A DNA stretch of 42,595 nucleotides from Phycisphaeraceae bacterium (lineage in GTDB: Bacteria > Planctomycetota > Phycisphaerae > Phycisphaerales > UBA1924). This document shows, piece after piece, positions 32,776-40,362 of the stretch; the stretch's first letter is position 1; every line of letters starts with the position of its first letter. The notes below the pieces were generated by a model. The model made no database searches. It was not told the origin of the DNA and was given only the letters and a program-made list of their open reading frames with translations. A program made the translations under genes and the position numbers. Where the stretch lies: contig RECQ01000073.1 of the NCBI GenBank assembly GCA_007693965.1, positions 1 to 42,595 of the forward strand. Reading direction: 5' to 3'.

Positions 32776-34176
32776 ATGCGGACACTTGGGTTTCTCACGG
32801 GCGCAATCGGCGCAGCGCTCGTCGGCGGCGCCTGGACGCAGGCGAGCGATGGATGTGAGCCCGGATGGGCGCCCGCAATCGGCCAGCCGGGCGCGAACAA
32901 TCAGGTGTTTGCTCTTCGAGCTGTTGAATTCGCCGATGGCCCGCGCCTCATCGCCGGAGGCTCGTTTTCGCAGGTCGACGGTGTCGCGAGGCCGAGAATC
33001 GCCGCGTGGGACGGCGAGTCGTGGAGCGGACTGGGCGGCGGCGCAAACAACATCGTCTTCGCCCTCGAGCCGTATGAGGTGGGCGGCCAGACCATGCTCA
33101 TCGCGGGTGGAGATTTCACCAGTGTTGGCTTCAACGCATCGCGCATCGCCAGGTTCGATGGAGACACATGGTCGCCCATGGGCGCGGGTGTGAACGCTGT
33201 CGTGCGGGCGCTGAAGGTCTACGATCCGGGCGATGGCGAGCGGATCTATGTCGGCGGCGCCTTTCACAGCGCCGGCGGGATGAGCGCATCCCGAATTGCA
33301 GCGTGGGACGGCGAATCGTGGGAGACCGTGGGCGATGGGATGAACATCTCAGGAATCGGAGCGGTGCTTGCGCTCGAGGTCTTCGACGATGGCGCCGGGC
33401 CTGCGCTCTACGCCGGCGGCGTCTTCGTCGGCGCCGGTGGCGTGCCCGCGGCGAACATCGCGCGCTGGGATGGCGAGTCCTGGTCGCCTCTCGGCGCCGG
33501 CGTCAACGGGCAGGTGAACGCGCTGGCCGTCTTCGACGACGGCGACGGACCCGCCTTGTACGTCGCAGGCGCCTTCACGACCGCTGGCGGCGCTCCGGCA
33601 TCGCGCATCGCCCGCTGGAAGGAGGGCGGTTGGTCGGCCCTCGGCGCCGGCGTCACCGACACGGTCCCGGCCGCCGAAGTGCGAGCCCTGCATGTCTTCG
33701 ACGATGGCGACGGCCCGGCCCTCTACGCGGGCGGACTCTTCTTCAATATCGGCGGCGTGCAGTCGAGCGGGATCGCCCGCTGGACCGGCGACTCGTGGTC
33801 GCCGGTCAGCGTCTCGGGCGTCGGAAGCCCCGGAGAATCAGTACGGGCGCTTGATTCGGGACGACTCACGAAAGACCCCGACGAGACGCCCCGCCTCTGG
33901 ATGGGCGGCGAATTCTCCAGCGCCGGCGGCGCCGCGGTCGGCAACATCGTGGCGTGGCGCGGCTGCGCAATTGAAGACCCGGGTGGAGATCTGCCGGCGG
34001 ATATCAATGGCGATGGCTCCGTCGGCGCGCAGGACCTGGGAATTCTGCTGGGAAGCTGGGGGCCGTGTCCTTCCGAGCCGCAGTCGTGTCCGGCTGATAT
34101 CAACGGCGATGGCGTCGTGAACGCAGCCGACCTCGGCATTCTGCTCGGATTCTGGGGCGCGACGGCAGATGGGTAG
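32776..34176 (+). CDS. Exported beta-propeller-like protein with double dockerin
   Basis: A 466-residue exported protein. GGAGG lies eight bases before the ATG at 32776; the ATG six bases earlier would be too close to it. The signal peptide (about 1-25) is followed by about seven repeats of roughly 50 residues with the pattern ...L-Y-A-G-G-x-F-x-x-A-G-G-x-x-A-x-x-I-A-R-W-D-G-x-S-W-x-x-L-G-x-G-V (about 45-390), probably a beta-propeller. The C-terminus holds two dockerin repeats, D-I-N-G-D-G-S-V-G-A-Q-D-L and D-I-N-G-D-G-V-V-N-A-A-D-L, each followed by L-G-x-W-G. No catalytic residues are recognised. Its role is presumably binding at the cell surface. Confidence 0.88.
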   Translation: MRTLGFLTGAIGAALVGGAWTQASDGCEPGWAPAIGQPGANNQVFALRAVEFADGPRLIAGGSFSQVDGVARPRIAAWDGESWSGLGGGANNIVFALEPYEVGGQTMLIAGGDFTSVGFNASRIARFDGDTWSPMGAGVNAVVRALKVYDPGDGERIYVGGAFHSAGGMSASRIAAWDGESWETVGDGMNISGIGAVLALEVFDDGAGPALYAGGVFVGAGGVPAANIARWDGESWSPLGAGVNGQVNALAVFDDGDGPALYVAGAFTTAGGAPASRIARWKEGGWSALGAGVTDTVPAAEVRALHVFDDGDGPALYAGGLFFNIGGVQSSGIARWTGDSWSPVSVSGVGSPGESVRALDSGRLTKDPDETPRLWMGGEFSSAGGAAVGNIVAWRGCAIEDPGGDLPADINGDGSVGAQDLGILLGSWGPCPSEPQSCPADINGDGVVNAADLGILLGFWGATADG

Positions 34177-34197
34177 TGGCACGGCATGCCGTGCCAC
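34176..34197. repeat. 22-bp perfect palindrome after the beta-propeller gene
   Basis: GTGGCACGGCA followed at once by its reverse complement TGCCGTGCCAC, starting on the last base of the stop codon. No loop and no T-run follow, so it is more like a repeat element or protein site than a classic terminator, though the mRNA could still form a hairpin. Confidence 0.75.
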
Positions 34198-34230
34198 TCT
34201 GTTCTTTCTGTCGTTCATTGTGTGCGCATG

Positions 34231-34265
34231 AAAAAGGCAGGCGCGGAATCGCCGACGCGCCTGCC
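34231..34265 (-). terminator. Rho-independent terminator of the FG-repeat gene
   Basis: A perfect 10-bp stem GGCAGGCGCG (34236-34245) with 34256-34265, loop of ten bases. On the minus strand it is followed by TTTTT (34235-34231), sixty bases after the stop of the leftward gene at 34325. Confidence 0.85.
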
Positions 34266-34324
34266 CATTCAATTCATGTCATGCATCACCGCAGCGCCCT
34301 TGTGCGGCGCCGTGGTCGTGGCGC

Positions 34325-35248
34325 TCAGGCGGCTTCGCGGTGCGCGACCTGACCGTGGTGGTTCATGCCGCCGTTGATGATGTTGCCGGCGCTGTCACGA
34401 TCGATGGTGTTGGAGTTGGGGTTGAAATTGGTATTCAATCCGGGGGTGAATCCGGGGGTCATTCCGGGGGTCATTCCGGGGGTGGGGAAGCCGAATCCGC
34501 CGAAACTGTTGAAGGGTGTCGCGAAACCGAAGGGCTGCGGCTGATTGAACTGACCGAACGTGTTCACGGGCATATGGAGCTGGTTGAACCAGTTGGTGTT
34601 GAAGGGCGTGTTGAAGCCGATGGGCGTGTTCCAGCCGCCGAAGGGCTGCGGCTGATTGAACTGGCCGAACGTGTTCACGGGCGTCTGGAGCTGGTTGAAC
34701 CAGTTGGTGTTGATGGGCGTGTTGACGGGCGTGATGTAGGGGGCGTTGAAGCCGATGGGCGTGTTCCAGCCACCGAAGGGCTGCGGCTGATTGAACTGGC
34801 CGAACGTGTTCACGGGCGTCTGGAACTGGTTGAACCAGTTGGTGTTGATGGGCGTGTTGGCGGGGGCGTTGTAGCCGATGGGCGTATTCCAACCGCCGAA
34901 GGGCTGCGCTCCCCACGGCTGGTTGAACTGGCCGAACGTGTTCACCGGCGTCTGAAACTGGTTGAACCAGTTGATGTTCTGGGGGGTGTTGACGGGGAAC
35001 TGCACGCCGCCGACGTTCTGGAAGCCGTTGAAGCCGGGCGTGGTGTTGAAGCTCGGCGTGCTCCAATTGCTCCACGGGGTGGGGTGAAAGCCGCCGATGG
35101 CGTTGTGGAGGGGGAGCTGGCCGAAGCCGAAGGGCGTCGTGGTGGGGATGGTGTTGTAGGGGCTGTTGAAGCCGAACTGGCTGTTGAAGCCGAACGGCGG
35201 GGTGAAGCCATTGAAAGAACCGTTGAAGGGCTGTGTGGTCGGGTTCAT
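34325..35248 (-). CDS. Asn/Phe/Gln-rich repeat protein with FG dipeptides (prion-like)
   Basis: A 307-residue low-complexity protein made almost only of N, F, P, G, Q, T and W, with hardly a charged residue until the last 30. It has 14 Phe-Gly dipeptides. Four tandem units of about 40 residues (residues about 87-248) share N-W-F-N-Q-F-Q-T-P-V-N-T-F-G-Q-F-N-Q-P then P-F-G-G-W-N-T-P-I-G. Near the end come M-T-P-G repeats and then a short charged tail containing NHHGQ. No signal peptide or transmembrane segment is visible, so it is presumably cytosolic or exported by an unrecognised route. The start at 35248 is set by AAGGAG eight bases upstream, and a strong terminator follows. Known families with this composition form condensates or amyloid; function here is unknown. 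Confidence 0.85.
   Translation of the reverse strand: MNPTTQPFNGSFNGFTPPFGFNSQFGFNSPYNTIPTTTPFGFGQLPLHNAIGGFHPTPWSNWSTPSFNTTPGFNGFQNVGGVQFPVNTPQNINWFNQFQTPVNTFGQFNQPWGAQPFGGWNTPIGYNAPANTPINTNWFNQFQTPVNTFGQFNQPQPFGGWNTPIGFNAPYITPVNTPINTNWFNQLQTPVNTFGQFNQPQPFGGWNTPIGFNTPFNTNWFNQLHMPVNTFGQFNQPQPFGFATPFNSFGGFGFPTPGMTPGMTPGFTPGLNTNFNPNSNTIDRDSAGNIINGGMNHHGQVAHREAA
34505..34990 (-). repeat. Four tandem repeats of about 115-140 bp within the FG-repeat gene
   Basis: Copies share long identical DNA stretches, such as CTGATTGAACTGGCCGAACG (plus strand), so the array is recent or kept uniform. The unit length varies by insertion of N-A-P-A or Y-I-T-P-V codons between copies. Confidence 0.8.
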
Positions 35249-35566
35249 GGATGCTCTCCTTGTCTGTGAATGAGGCGTGACAGCACGGATTTGGCCGCGC
35301 CAGCGCTCACGCTGAGGCTGTTCGGGCGCGGTTGATCTGCGTTGGTGCGGCGTCTGTCCTGGGGAGTCAGAGCGGTGAGGCATGGACGAATCAATCGCTG
35401 GTTCTCATTGAAGCGGGCGACGATCCGCAGGCCTTGGCGGAATCTGACGGGACAGACACTCAAGCCGGGGGAATCCGGGGGGGTCCCTGGCACGCCAGTG
35501 CTATCGACGCGCACGCCGCGCGACTTTGCCCCTACCTGACGATTCGCGCTTGACACGTCAGACGCC
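35249..35566. other. Intergenic region between FG-repeat and YjbQ genes
   Basis: 318 bp without a supported gene. It contains the FG-repeat gene's leader and ribosome-binding site, and a CCGGGGG-rich tract (35464-35485). No clear promoter hexamers were recognised. Confidence 0.5.
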
Positions 35567-35998
35567 TCAGGCGGCGTCATCTCTCGGACCATCGGCCCGC
35601 ACGTGAATCACAACTTCTCGGGCCCGTCCGCTGCGCCGATGCTCCCACAGATAAACGCCCTGCCACGTCCCCAGGGCCGGCGCCCCGCCCATGATGGGCA
35701 CGCCCAGCGAGGCGCTGGTCAGCGCCGCCTTGATGTGCGACGGCATGTCATCCGGCCCCTCAGCCGTGTGCGTGAAGTGCGGGTCGCGCTCCGGGACCAG
35801 CCGGTTCAGCCACGCTTCGAGGTCCCTCGCGGCGGAGGGGTCGGCGTTCTCCTGGATGGTCAGGCTGGCGGAGGTGTGGCGGACGAAGATGGTGCACAGC
35901 CCCTCCTCGGCGCCCGATTCGGCGACAGCGCGGGCCACCTCGGCGGTGATCTCGTGCAACCCCTGGCCGCGGGTCTGGATGGTGATGCGATGAATCAT
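35567..35998 (-). CDS. YjbQ-family protein (UPF0047)
   Basis: A 143-residue cytosolic protein of the UPF0047/YjbQ family, identified by F-V-R-H-T-S-A-S-L-T-I-Q-E-N-A-D-P (about 38-54), D-D-M-P-S-H-I-K-A-A-L (about 84-94) and G-T-W-Q-G-V-Y-L-W-E-H-R (about 109-120), which include the conserved His and Asp residues. The family is widespread; some members have weak thiamine-phosphate synthase activity in vitro, but the biological role is unsettled. The length is typical. It is apparently monocistronic, with no good ribosome-binding site before the ATG at 35998. Confidence 0.93.
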   Translation of the reverse strand: MIHRITIQTRGQGLHEITAEVARAVAESGAEEGLCTIFVRHTSASLTIQENADPSAARDLEAWLNRLVPERDPHFTHTAEGPDDMPSHIKAALTSASLGVPIMGGAPALGTWQGVYLWEHRRSGRAREVVIHVRADGPRDDAA

Positions 35999-36230
35999 GG
36001 GGCGGGGCCTCGCGTGGTGAGGGGGTCCGGGGGGGCCGGGGGTCCGGGGGTGAGCGTCCCATAGTCGCCGGGCGGGGCTGAATCCGGGAGGGGGATCGTC
36101 TTCGCGCGATCCTTGCGCTGATATTTCATTGATGCGGGGACGATATGGGGATACCGTTGTCCCGACCTTGCGGCGTCGGCGCGGGGCCGAACCCCCGGGG
36201 GCGCCGGGTCTGTTTCCCAGGAGACGACCA

Positions 36231-36965
36231 ATGTCCGAACGTCTCGATCACCGTGGAAGGCGTACCGCCTTGAACGGTGTCGTCGCCGGCGGATCGGACG
36301 AGGAAGGCCCGGGGAAACTGCTGTCGCCGGCCGCGGCGTACGCGATCGGCGACGGGATCAACGCCAAGGTGCTCGTTCTCAACAAGCTCTACATGGCCAT
36401 CCGCGTCATCTCGGCGCGAAGGGCCTTCAGTTTGCTGCTGCGCGACCTCGCCGAGGTGATCCACGTCGAGGATGGCAAGTACCTGTCGTATGACTATGAA
36501 ACCTGGGCCGAGATCAGCGAGCTGCAGCGTCAGTTCGAGCCCGAGCGGCACGACTGGGTGCGCACCGTCCACTTCGACATCGCCGCGCCCAAGGTGATCC
36601 GTCTCTTCGGCTACGACCGCATGCCGCAGCAGCGCGTGAAGCTCAACCGGCGCAACCTTTTCGCCCGCGACCGCAATTGCTGCCAGTACTGCGCTCGCTC
36701 GTTCCCCACCAGCGAGCTGTCGATCGACCACGTGATCCCGCGGGCCCAGGGCGGCGTGGACTCGTGGGAGAATCTGGTGTGCGCCTGCGTCCGCTGCAAC
36801 GCCCGCAAGGGCGGACGCACGCCCGGCCAGGCCGGCATGAGCCTCGCCAACCGCCCCACACGCCCGCGACGAAACCCGCTCATCAGCGTGCGCCTCGGGC
36901 AGGAAAAATACGCGTCCTGGAAGGCTTTCCTGGACAACGCGTACTGGTCGGTGGAGTTGAAGTAA
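36231..36965 (+). CDS. HNH endonuclease
   Basis: A 244-residue protein whose HNH domain (about 140-195) has the zinc-binding C-Q-Y-C and C-V-R-C pairs and the catalytic H-V-I-P-R-A-Q-G-G motif, then N-L-V-C-A-C and R-K-G-G-R-T. The N-terminal half (about 38-135), with V-L-V-L-N-K-L-Y-M-A-I-R-V-I, matches the pattern of stand-alone HNH proteins common in planctomycetes, many of unknown role. It shows no link here to a restriction system or intron. The ATG at 36231 follows CAGGAG with eight-base spacing. Just upstream lies a CCCCCGGGGGCGCC tract (36191-36208). Confidence 0.88.
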   Translation: MSERLDHRGRRTALNGVVAGGSDEEGPGKLLSPAAAYAIGDGINAKVLVLNKLYMAIRVISARRAFSLLLRDLAEVIHVEDGKYLSYDYETWAEISELQRQFEPERHDWVRTVHFDIAAPKVIRLFGYDRMPQQRVKLNRRNLFARDRNCCQYCARSFPTSELSIDHVIPRAQGGVDSWENLVCACVRCNARKGGRTPGQAGMSLANRPTRPRRNPLISVRLGQEKYASWKAFLDNAYWSVELK

Positions 36966-37098
36966 GGAAAAGCAGCAAAGCGGGAAAACGGAAAAGCAGC
37001 AAAGGTTGTGTCCTCGGGCGATCGTAGCGCCAACCAAGACATTGCGCCCGCATCACGATTTTGCTGCTTTAATGCTTTTCCGCTTTGCTGCTTTCCCC
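36966..37098. repeat. Inverted GGAAAAGCAGCAAAG repeat between converging genes
   Basis: The left arm (36966-37005) contains GGAAAAGCAGCAAAG twice. The right arm (37058-37098) carries matching AAAGCAGC units on the other strand, with a 52-bp spacer that itself has GGGCG...CGCCC. It fills the gap between the HNH and CBS genes and could act as a two-way terminator. Confidence 0.75.
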
Positions 37099-37105
37099 TC
37101 CCCCC

Positions 37106-37552
37106 TCACGGCTGATACATATACCGCTCCAGGTAACTGATCGTCTCGATCATCACCTGGGCCTCCGCCGCGTTCAGGTCGCCGATGGAGATCATGCCGA
37201 CCACGCGCCCCTGGTCCACGACCGGCACGTGGCGAACACGCTTCTGGCGCATCAGCGTCCGCAGCTCTTCCAGCGGCGTGCGCGGCTCGCAGCAGGCGAC
37301 GGGCGTCGTCATCACATCGCCGACTCGGATCTCCTGCGGCCGGCGCTCATCGGCGATGACCCGCGTGAGAATGTCACGCTCGGTGAAGATTCCCGCGAGC
37401 TGGCCGTTCGCATCCACCACGACCACGGACCCGATGCGCTCGCGGTTCATCACTTCGGCGGCGTCCAGCACGGTGGCGTCCGGACGGATGGTGTGAATCC
37501 CGCCCCGACCTTCGACCTGCTTCTCATGAAGCACTCGTTCTGCGTTGGGCAT
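37106..37552 (-). CDS. CBS-pair domain protein
   Basis: A 148-residue protein with two CBS motifs forming a Bateman module (about 20-80 and 85-140). Typical elements are V-L-D-A-A-E-V-M-N-R-E-R-I-G-S-V-V-V-V-D, L-A-G-I-F-T-E-R-D-I-L, M-T-T-P-V-A-C-C and V-R-H-V-P-V-V-D, followed by G-M-I-S-I-G-D-L. Such proteins usually bind adenosine nucleotides such as AMP or ATP and regulate partners; no partner domain is attached. The ATG at 37552 follows a purine-rich stretch (GGGAGAAAGGGG) and matches the domain's start. A longer version from 37687 adds an implausible tail. It converges with the HNH gene. Confidence 0.9.
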   Translation of the reverse strand: MPNAERVLHEKQVEGRGGIHTIRPDATVLDAAEVMNRERIGSVVVVDANGQLAGIFTERDILTRVIADERRPQEIRVGDVMTTPVACCEPRTPLEELRTLMRQKRVRHVPVVDQGRVVGMISIGDLNAAEAQVMIETISYLERYMYQP

Positions 37553-37692
37553 GCCTTCGCCCCTTTCTCCCGCCTGTAGACGGGGACTGCCGACCGGCGC
37601 ACATCCATCGCCCCGGTCGTTCTTCCCCATATTGTGCCCCCGGACGTGTCCCAATTCCAGAAAAAAATCCAAACAACCCCACGCCAAGTAGA

Positions 37693-37762
37693 AGCATTGA
37701 GCATTGAGCGTTGAGCACTGAGCAATGAGCTCTCAGAACTCAGAACTCAGAACTCAGAACTC
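37693..37762 (+). repeat. Composite heptamer repeat (GAGCATT block then AACTCAG block)
   Basis: 37693-37730 is a run of GAGCATT/GAGCAAT 7-bp units, followed directly at 37731-37762 by AACTCAG 7-bp units. It lies between the tyrS stop and the CBS gene, in the tail of the tyrS transcript. It has the same two-block order as 31340-31444. Confidence 0.85.
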
Positions 37763-37772
37763 CCTCCCCCCC

Positions 37773-39080
37773 TCACCCCCACCTCGTCGCGTGCCAGTGC
37801 TTCTTCCCCCGCCGCAGGAGCGCCACCCGCCCGTGCAGCAGGTCGCCCGTCGTCAGCCGCGTTTCGAGGTCCGCCTTCTTCCCGTTCACCGTCACGGCGC
37901 CCCCGCTCAAAAACTCCCGCGCCTCGCGTTTGCTCTTCGCCAGCGATGTCAGCGGCAATAGATCGACCAGCGCCACCCCCTCACCCGCCAGCTCGGCCTT
38001 GCCGTGCTCGCTCGAGGGCGCCCCGGCGAAGACTTCCGCCAGCGTCGCCTCATCGAGCGAGGCGACATCGCCGGTGAAGAGCGCCGCCGCCGCCGCCTCG
38101 GCCCGCTCCATCTCGCGCTCGCCGTGCAGCAGCGCGGTCGCATGCCGCGCCAGGGCCCGATGCGCGGGACGGGCCGCGGCGTTCTTCGCGTGCTCCGCCT
38201 CCAGCGCCTCGATCTCTTCCAGCGGCATCTCCGTGAACAACCGCAGAAACCGCGGCATGTCCGCATCGTCCGCGTTCAGCCAGAACTGGTAATAGGCGTA
38301 CGGGCTCGTCCGCTCCGCCGTGAGCCAGATGGCGCCCGACTCCGTCTTGCCGAACTTGCCGCCGTCCGCCTTCGTCACCAGCGGCGCCGTCAGCCCGAAG
38401 ACTTCCTCCCGCGCCACCCGCCGCACCAGGTCCACACCCGCGACGATGTTCCCCCACTGGTCGCTCCCCCCGAGCTGCACAGTCACGCCGCGCTCACGAA
38501 AGAGGTGCAGAAAATCATACGACTGCAGAATCGCATAGCTGAACTCGGTGTAGCTGATGCCCTGCTCGCGCCCGTGCAGCCGATCGCGCACCGAGTCGCG
38601 CTGAATCATCACGTTCACCGAAAAATGCTTCCCGATGTCGCGCAGCACTTCGAGATACCCGAGCTTCCCCAGCCACTCAGCGTTGTTCACAATGGTGGCG
38701 CCGCCCGCCGCGCCGCCATCCACACCCTCAAACCCCAGCAGCCTCTCGAAGATCCGCCGCTGCGAGTTCACATTCGCCTCCACCTGCTCCGCCGTCTGAA
38801 GCTGCCGCTCCGCCGACTTCCCCGACGGATCCCCGATCAGCCCCGTCCCCCCGCCCATCACCACCACCGGCTCGTGCCCCGCCCGCCGGAAATGCCGCAG
38901 CGCCATGATCGGCACCAGGTTCCCGATCGTCAGCGAGTCCGCCGTCGGATCAAACCCCGCGTACACCCGCCGCGGCGACTCCGCCAGGTGCTTCCGCAAC
39001 CCGGCCTCATCCGTCGCCTGATGCAGCAGACCGCGCCAGGACAGTTCATCGAGCAATTCCGTTCGATTCGTGGTGGTCAT
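37773..39080 (-). CDS. tyrS: Tyrosyl-tRNA synthetase
   Basis: Charges tRNA-Tyr with tyrosine in the cytosol. The 435-residue length fits the class Ic enzyme. It has G-F-D-P-T-A-D-S-L-T-I-G-N-L (about 44-57; HIGH-type motif), G-G-G-T-G-L-I-G-D-P-S-G (about 76-87), Q-L-G-G-S-D-Q-W-G-N-I (about 205-215), and K-F-G-K-T for the KMSKS loop (about 250). The C-terminal S4 RNA-binding domain (about 365-430) has S-K-R-E-A-R-E-F-L-S-G-G-A-V-T-V-N-G. The start at 39080 is chosen since the domain begins just after it; the leader contains G-rich tracts (39103-39160). The next gene to the right runs the other way. Confidence 0.96.
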   Translation of the reverse strand: MTTTNRTELLDELSWRGLLHQATDEAGLRKHLAESPRRVYAGFDPTADSLTIGNLVPIMALRHFRRAGHEPVVVMGGGTGLIGDPSGKSAERQLQTAEQVEANVNSQRRIFERLLGFEGVDGGAAGGATIVNNAEWLGKLGYLEVLRDIGKHFSVNVMIQRDSVRDRLHGREQGISYTEFSYAILQSYDFLHLFRERGVTVQLGGSDQWGNIVAGVDLVRRVAREEVFGLTAPLVTKADGGKFGKTESGAIWLTAERTSPYAYYQFWLNADDADMPRFLRLFTEMPLEEIEALEAEHAKNAAARPAHRALARHATALLHGEREMERAEAAAAALFTGDVASLDEATLAEVFAGAPSSEHGKAELAGEGVALVDLLPLTSLAKSKREAREFLSGGAVTVNGKKADLETRLTTGDLLHGRVALLRRGKKHWHATRWG

Positions 39081-39102
39081 GTGGAGCGCCAAGATAGCAA
39101 CG

Positions 39103-39160
39103 CCGCCCCCGCCCCCGGACGCCGCCCCCCGCCCCCGCCCCCGCCCCCGGCGCCGCCCGC
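39103..39160 (-). repeat. G-rich (GGGGGC)n tract in the tyrS leader
   Basis: The plus strand is a nearly pure C/G run of CCCCCG units, so the tyrS-sense strand carries seven or so runs of G5-6 separated by single C or short spacers. This could form a G-quadruplex about 25 bases before the start codon. Confidence 0.7.
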
Positions 39161-39246
39161 CGGCGCTCAGCCGGGCCGCCAGCCTCACGCACAGCGCCCG
39201 ATCCGCCTCCGGGCCACGTCGCCACATGCGGATCCGCAAAAAAAGC

Positions 39247-39274
39247 TTGCCGCAAATCCTTATTTCCCCATACT
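39247..39274 (+). promoter_or_regulatory. Promoter candidate of the paralogue array
   Basis: TTGCCG (39247-39252) and CATACT (39269-39274) are spaced by 16 bp, 49 bp before the ATG at 39323. The duplicated leader of the second copy keeps the ATACT part (40310-40314) but lacks the -35 box. Confidence 0.4.
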
Positions 39275-39322
39275 TACATTCGGACCGGCCCCCAATCCGC
39301 CCACGCACTCACAGCAGGGCAC

Positions 39323-40297
39323 ATGAGGATCAACAACGTGCGCACACCATCAAACAATCGCACAGCCGCCGCGCTCGTCGCCATCGCCGGCCTCGGCGCC
39401 TCAGCACATGCTCAATTCATCGGCATCGAGCTGCGCGAGGACAAGTCCCCACCCTCCGCCGAGGGCCTTCAGAACTTCCCCGGCGATGACCGCGTCCGCC
39501 TCTTCAACTTCTACGCCATGTTCGCCGGCCCCGGCGCTGCGGCGGGCCAGCCCGGCGAAGAGAACGTGGTGGTGAACGTCGGCACAGGTTCTACCGGGTT
39601 GAGCCGGCCCGGCATCGGCGTGAACATCGAGCGCAACCCCGATGCCTCCTTCTACCGCGCCCCGCTCGCCTCCGGCGCCCCCGCCGATGGGATCGGCGGC
39701 ATCGACCAGTCTTTCTCCGGCGACAACCGCCGCGAGTGGAGCACCTTCGTCTCCATAGGCCTCAAACGCTTCGACTCATACTACTCGGACCAGTCCGGCC
39801 TCCCATCCGAAGACACGACCGGCGCCACAAGCGATTTCGGATTCCTTACCCAGCGCGCCGAGCCGCTCGATGATCGGCCCCCTCTCCAACGATTCGATTG
39901 GATCCAGGAAGGCTGGTTCAACTCCAGTTTCATTAGCCCTCAGGGCTATGCCCGCGATCTCGGCGACGGCTCCTACGGCGTCTTTCTCGCTCAGTTCGCC
40001 GTGATGGATCTCGATGAGGACGCCGACATCGGCTCTGGAGGCGTCGCGGAAAAAGATGAGTTCAGTTTCGCCAGTTCACTCTCCATCTGGTACGGGGATG
40101 TCTTCGTGACTGGCACGTCAGATTCCGGTGTCTTCGTGCTCGACGACTCGATGACAATTTTCCACCGGATGACTATTTACACGCCCAACCCCGTCGGCGG
40201 CGTGTTCAGCAATGCATTCAGCTTCCAGATCCCCACCCCCGGCGCCCTCGCCCTCTTCACACTCGCCGGCGCCGCCTTCGCGCGTCGTCGCAGGTGA
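39323..40297 (+). CDS. Secreted protein with PEP-CTERM-like sorting tail, paralogue 1
   Basis: A 324-residue exported protein. The signal peptide (about 1-30) ends A-H-A-Q, then comes F-I-G-I-E-L-R-E-D-K-S-P-P-S-A-E-G. The central beta-rich domain (about 55-285) has R-V-R-L-F-N-F-Y-A-M-F, E-R-N-P-D-A-S-F-Y-R-A-P, W-S-T-F-V-S-I-G-L-K and D-L-G-D-G-S-Y-G-V-F-L-A-Q. This family is not recognised by name. The tail is P-T-P-G-A-L-A-L-F-T-L-A-G-A-A-F-A-R-R-R-R, a hydrophobic helix with a P-T-P motif and basic end, like exosortase-type PEP-CTERM signals, indicating surface sorting. It heads a three-gene array of paralogues. Confidence 0.88.
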   Translation: MRINNVRTPSNNRTAAALVAIAGLGASAHAQFIGIELREDKSPPSAEGLQNFPGDDRVRLFNFYAMFAGPGAAAGQPGEENVVVNVGTGSTGLSRPGIGVNIERNPDASFYRAPLASGAPADGIGGIDQSFSGDNRREWSTFVSIGLKRFDSYYSDQSGLPSEDTTGATSDFGFLTQRAEPLDDRPPLQRFDWIQEGWFNSSFISPQGYARDLGDGSYGVFLAQFAVMDLDEDADIGSGGVAEKDEFSFASSLSIWYGDVFVTGTSDSGVFVLDDSMTIFHRMTIYTPNPVGGVFSNAFSFQIPTPGALALFTLAGAAFARRRR

Positions 40298-40362
40298 CCA
40301 ATCCCACAGATACTCACATCAGGATCGGCCCCCAATCCGCCCACGCTCACACAGCAGGGCAC

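Noticed and set aside
34176-34197. Classical terminator at the 22-bp palindrome
   Set aside because: There is no loop and no T-run after it; recorded as a repeat instead.
35995-36231. Possible small leftward gene upstream of YjbQ
   Set aside because: Proline-rich product from the CCGGGGG tract, no ribosome-binding site, no recognisable feature.
36231-36965. HNH gene as part of a mobile intron or restriction system
   Set aside because: No intron structure, methylase or specificity subunit is next to it.
38004-39326. Rightward open frame opposite tyrS
   Set aside because: Antisense to an unambiguous synthetase; composition is artefactual.
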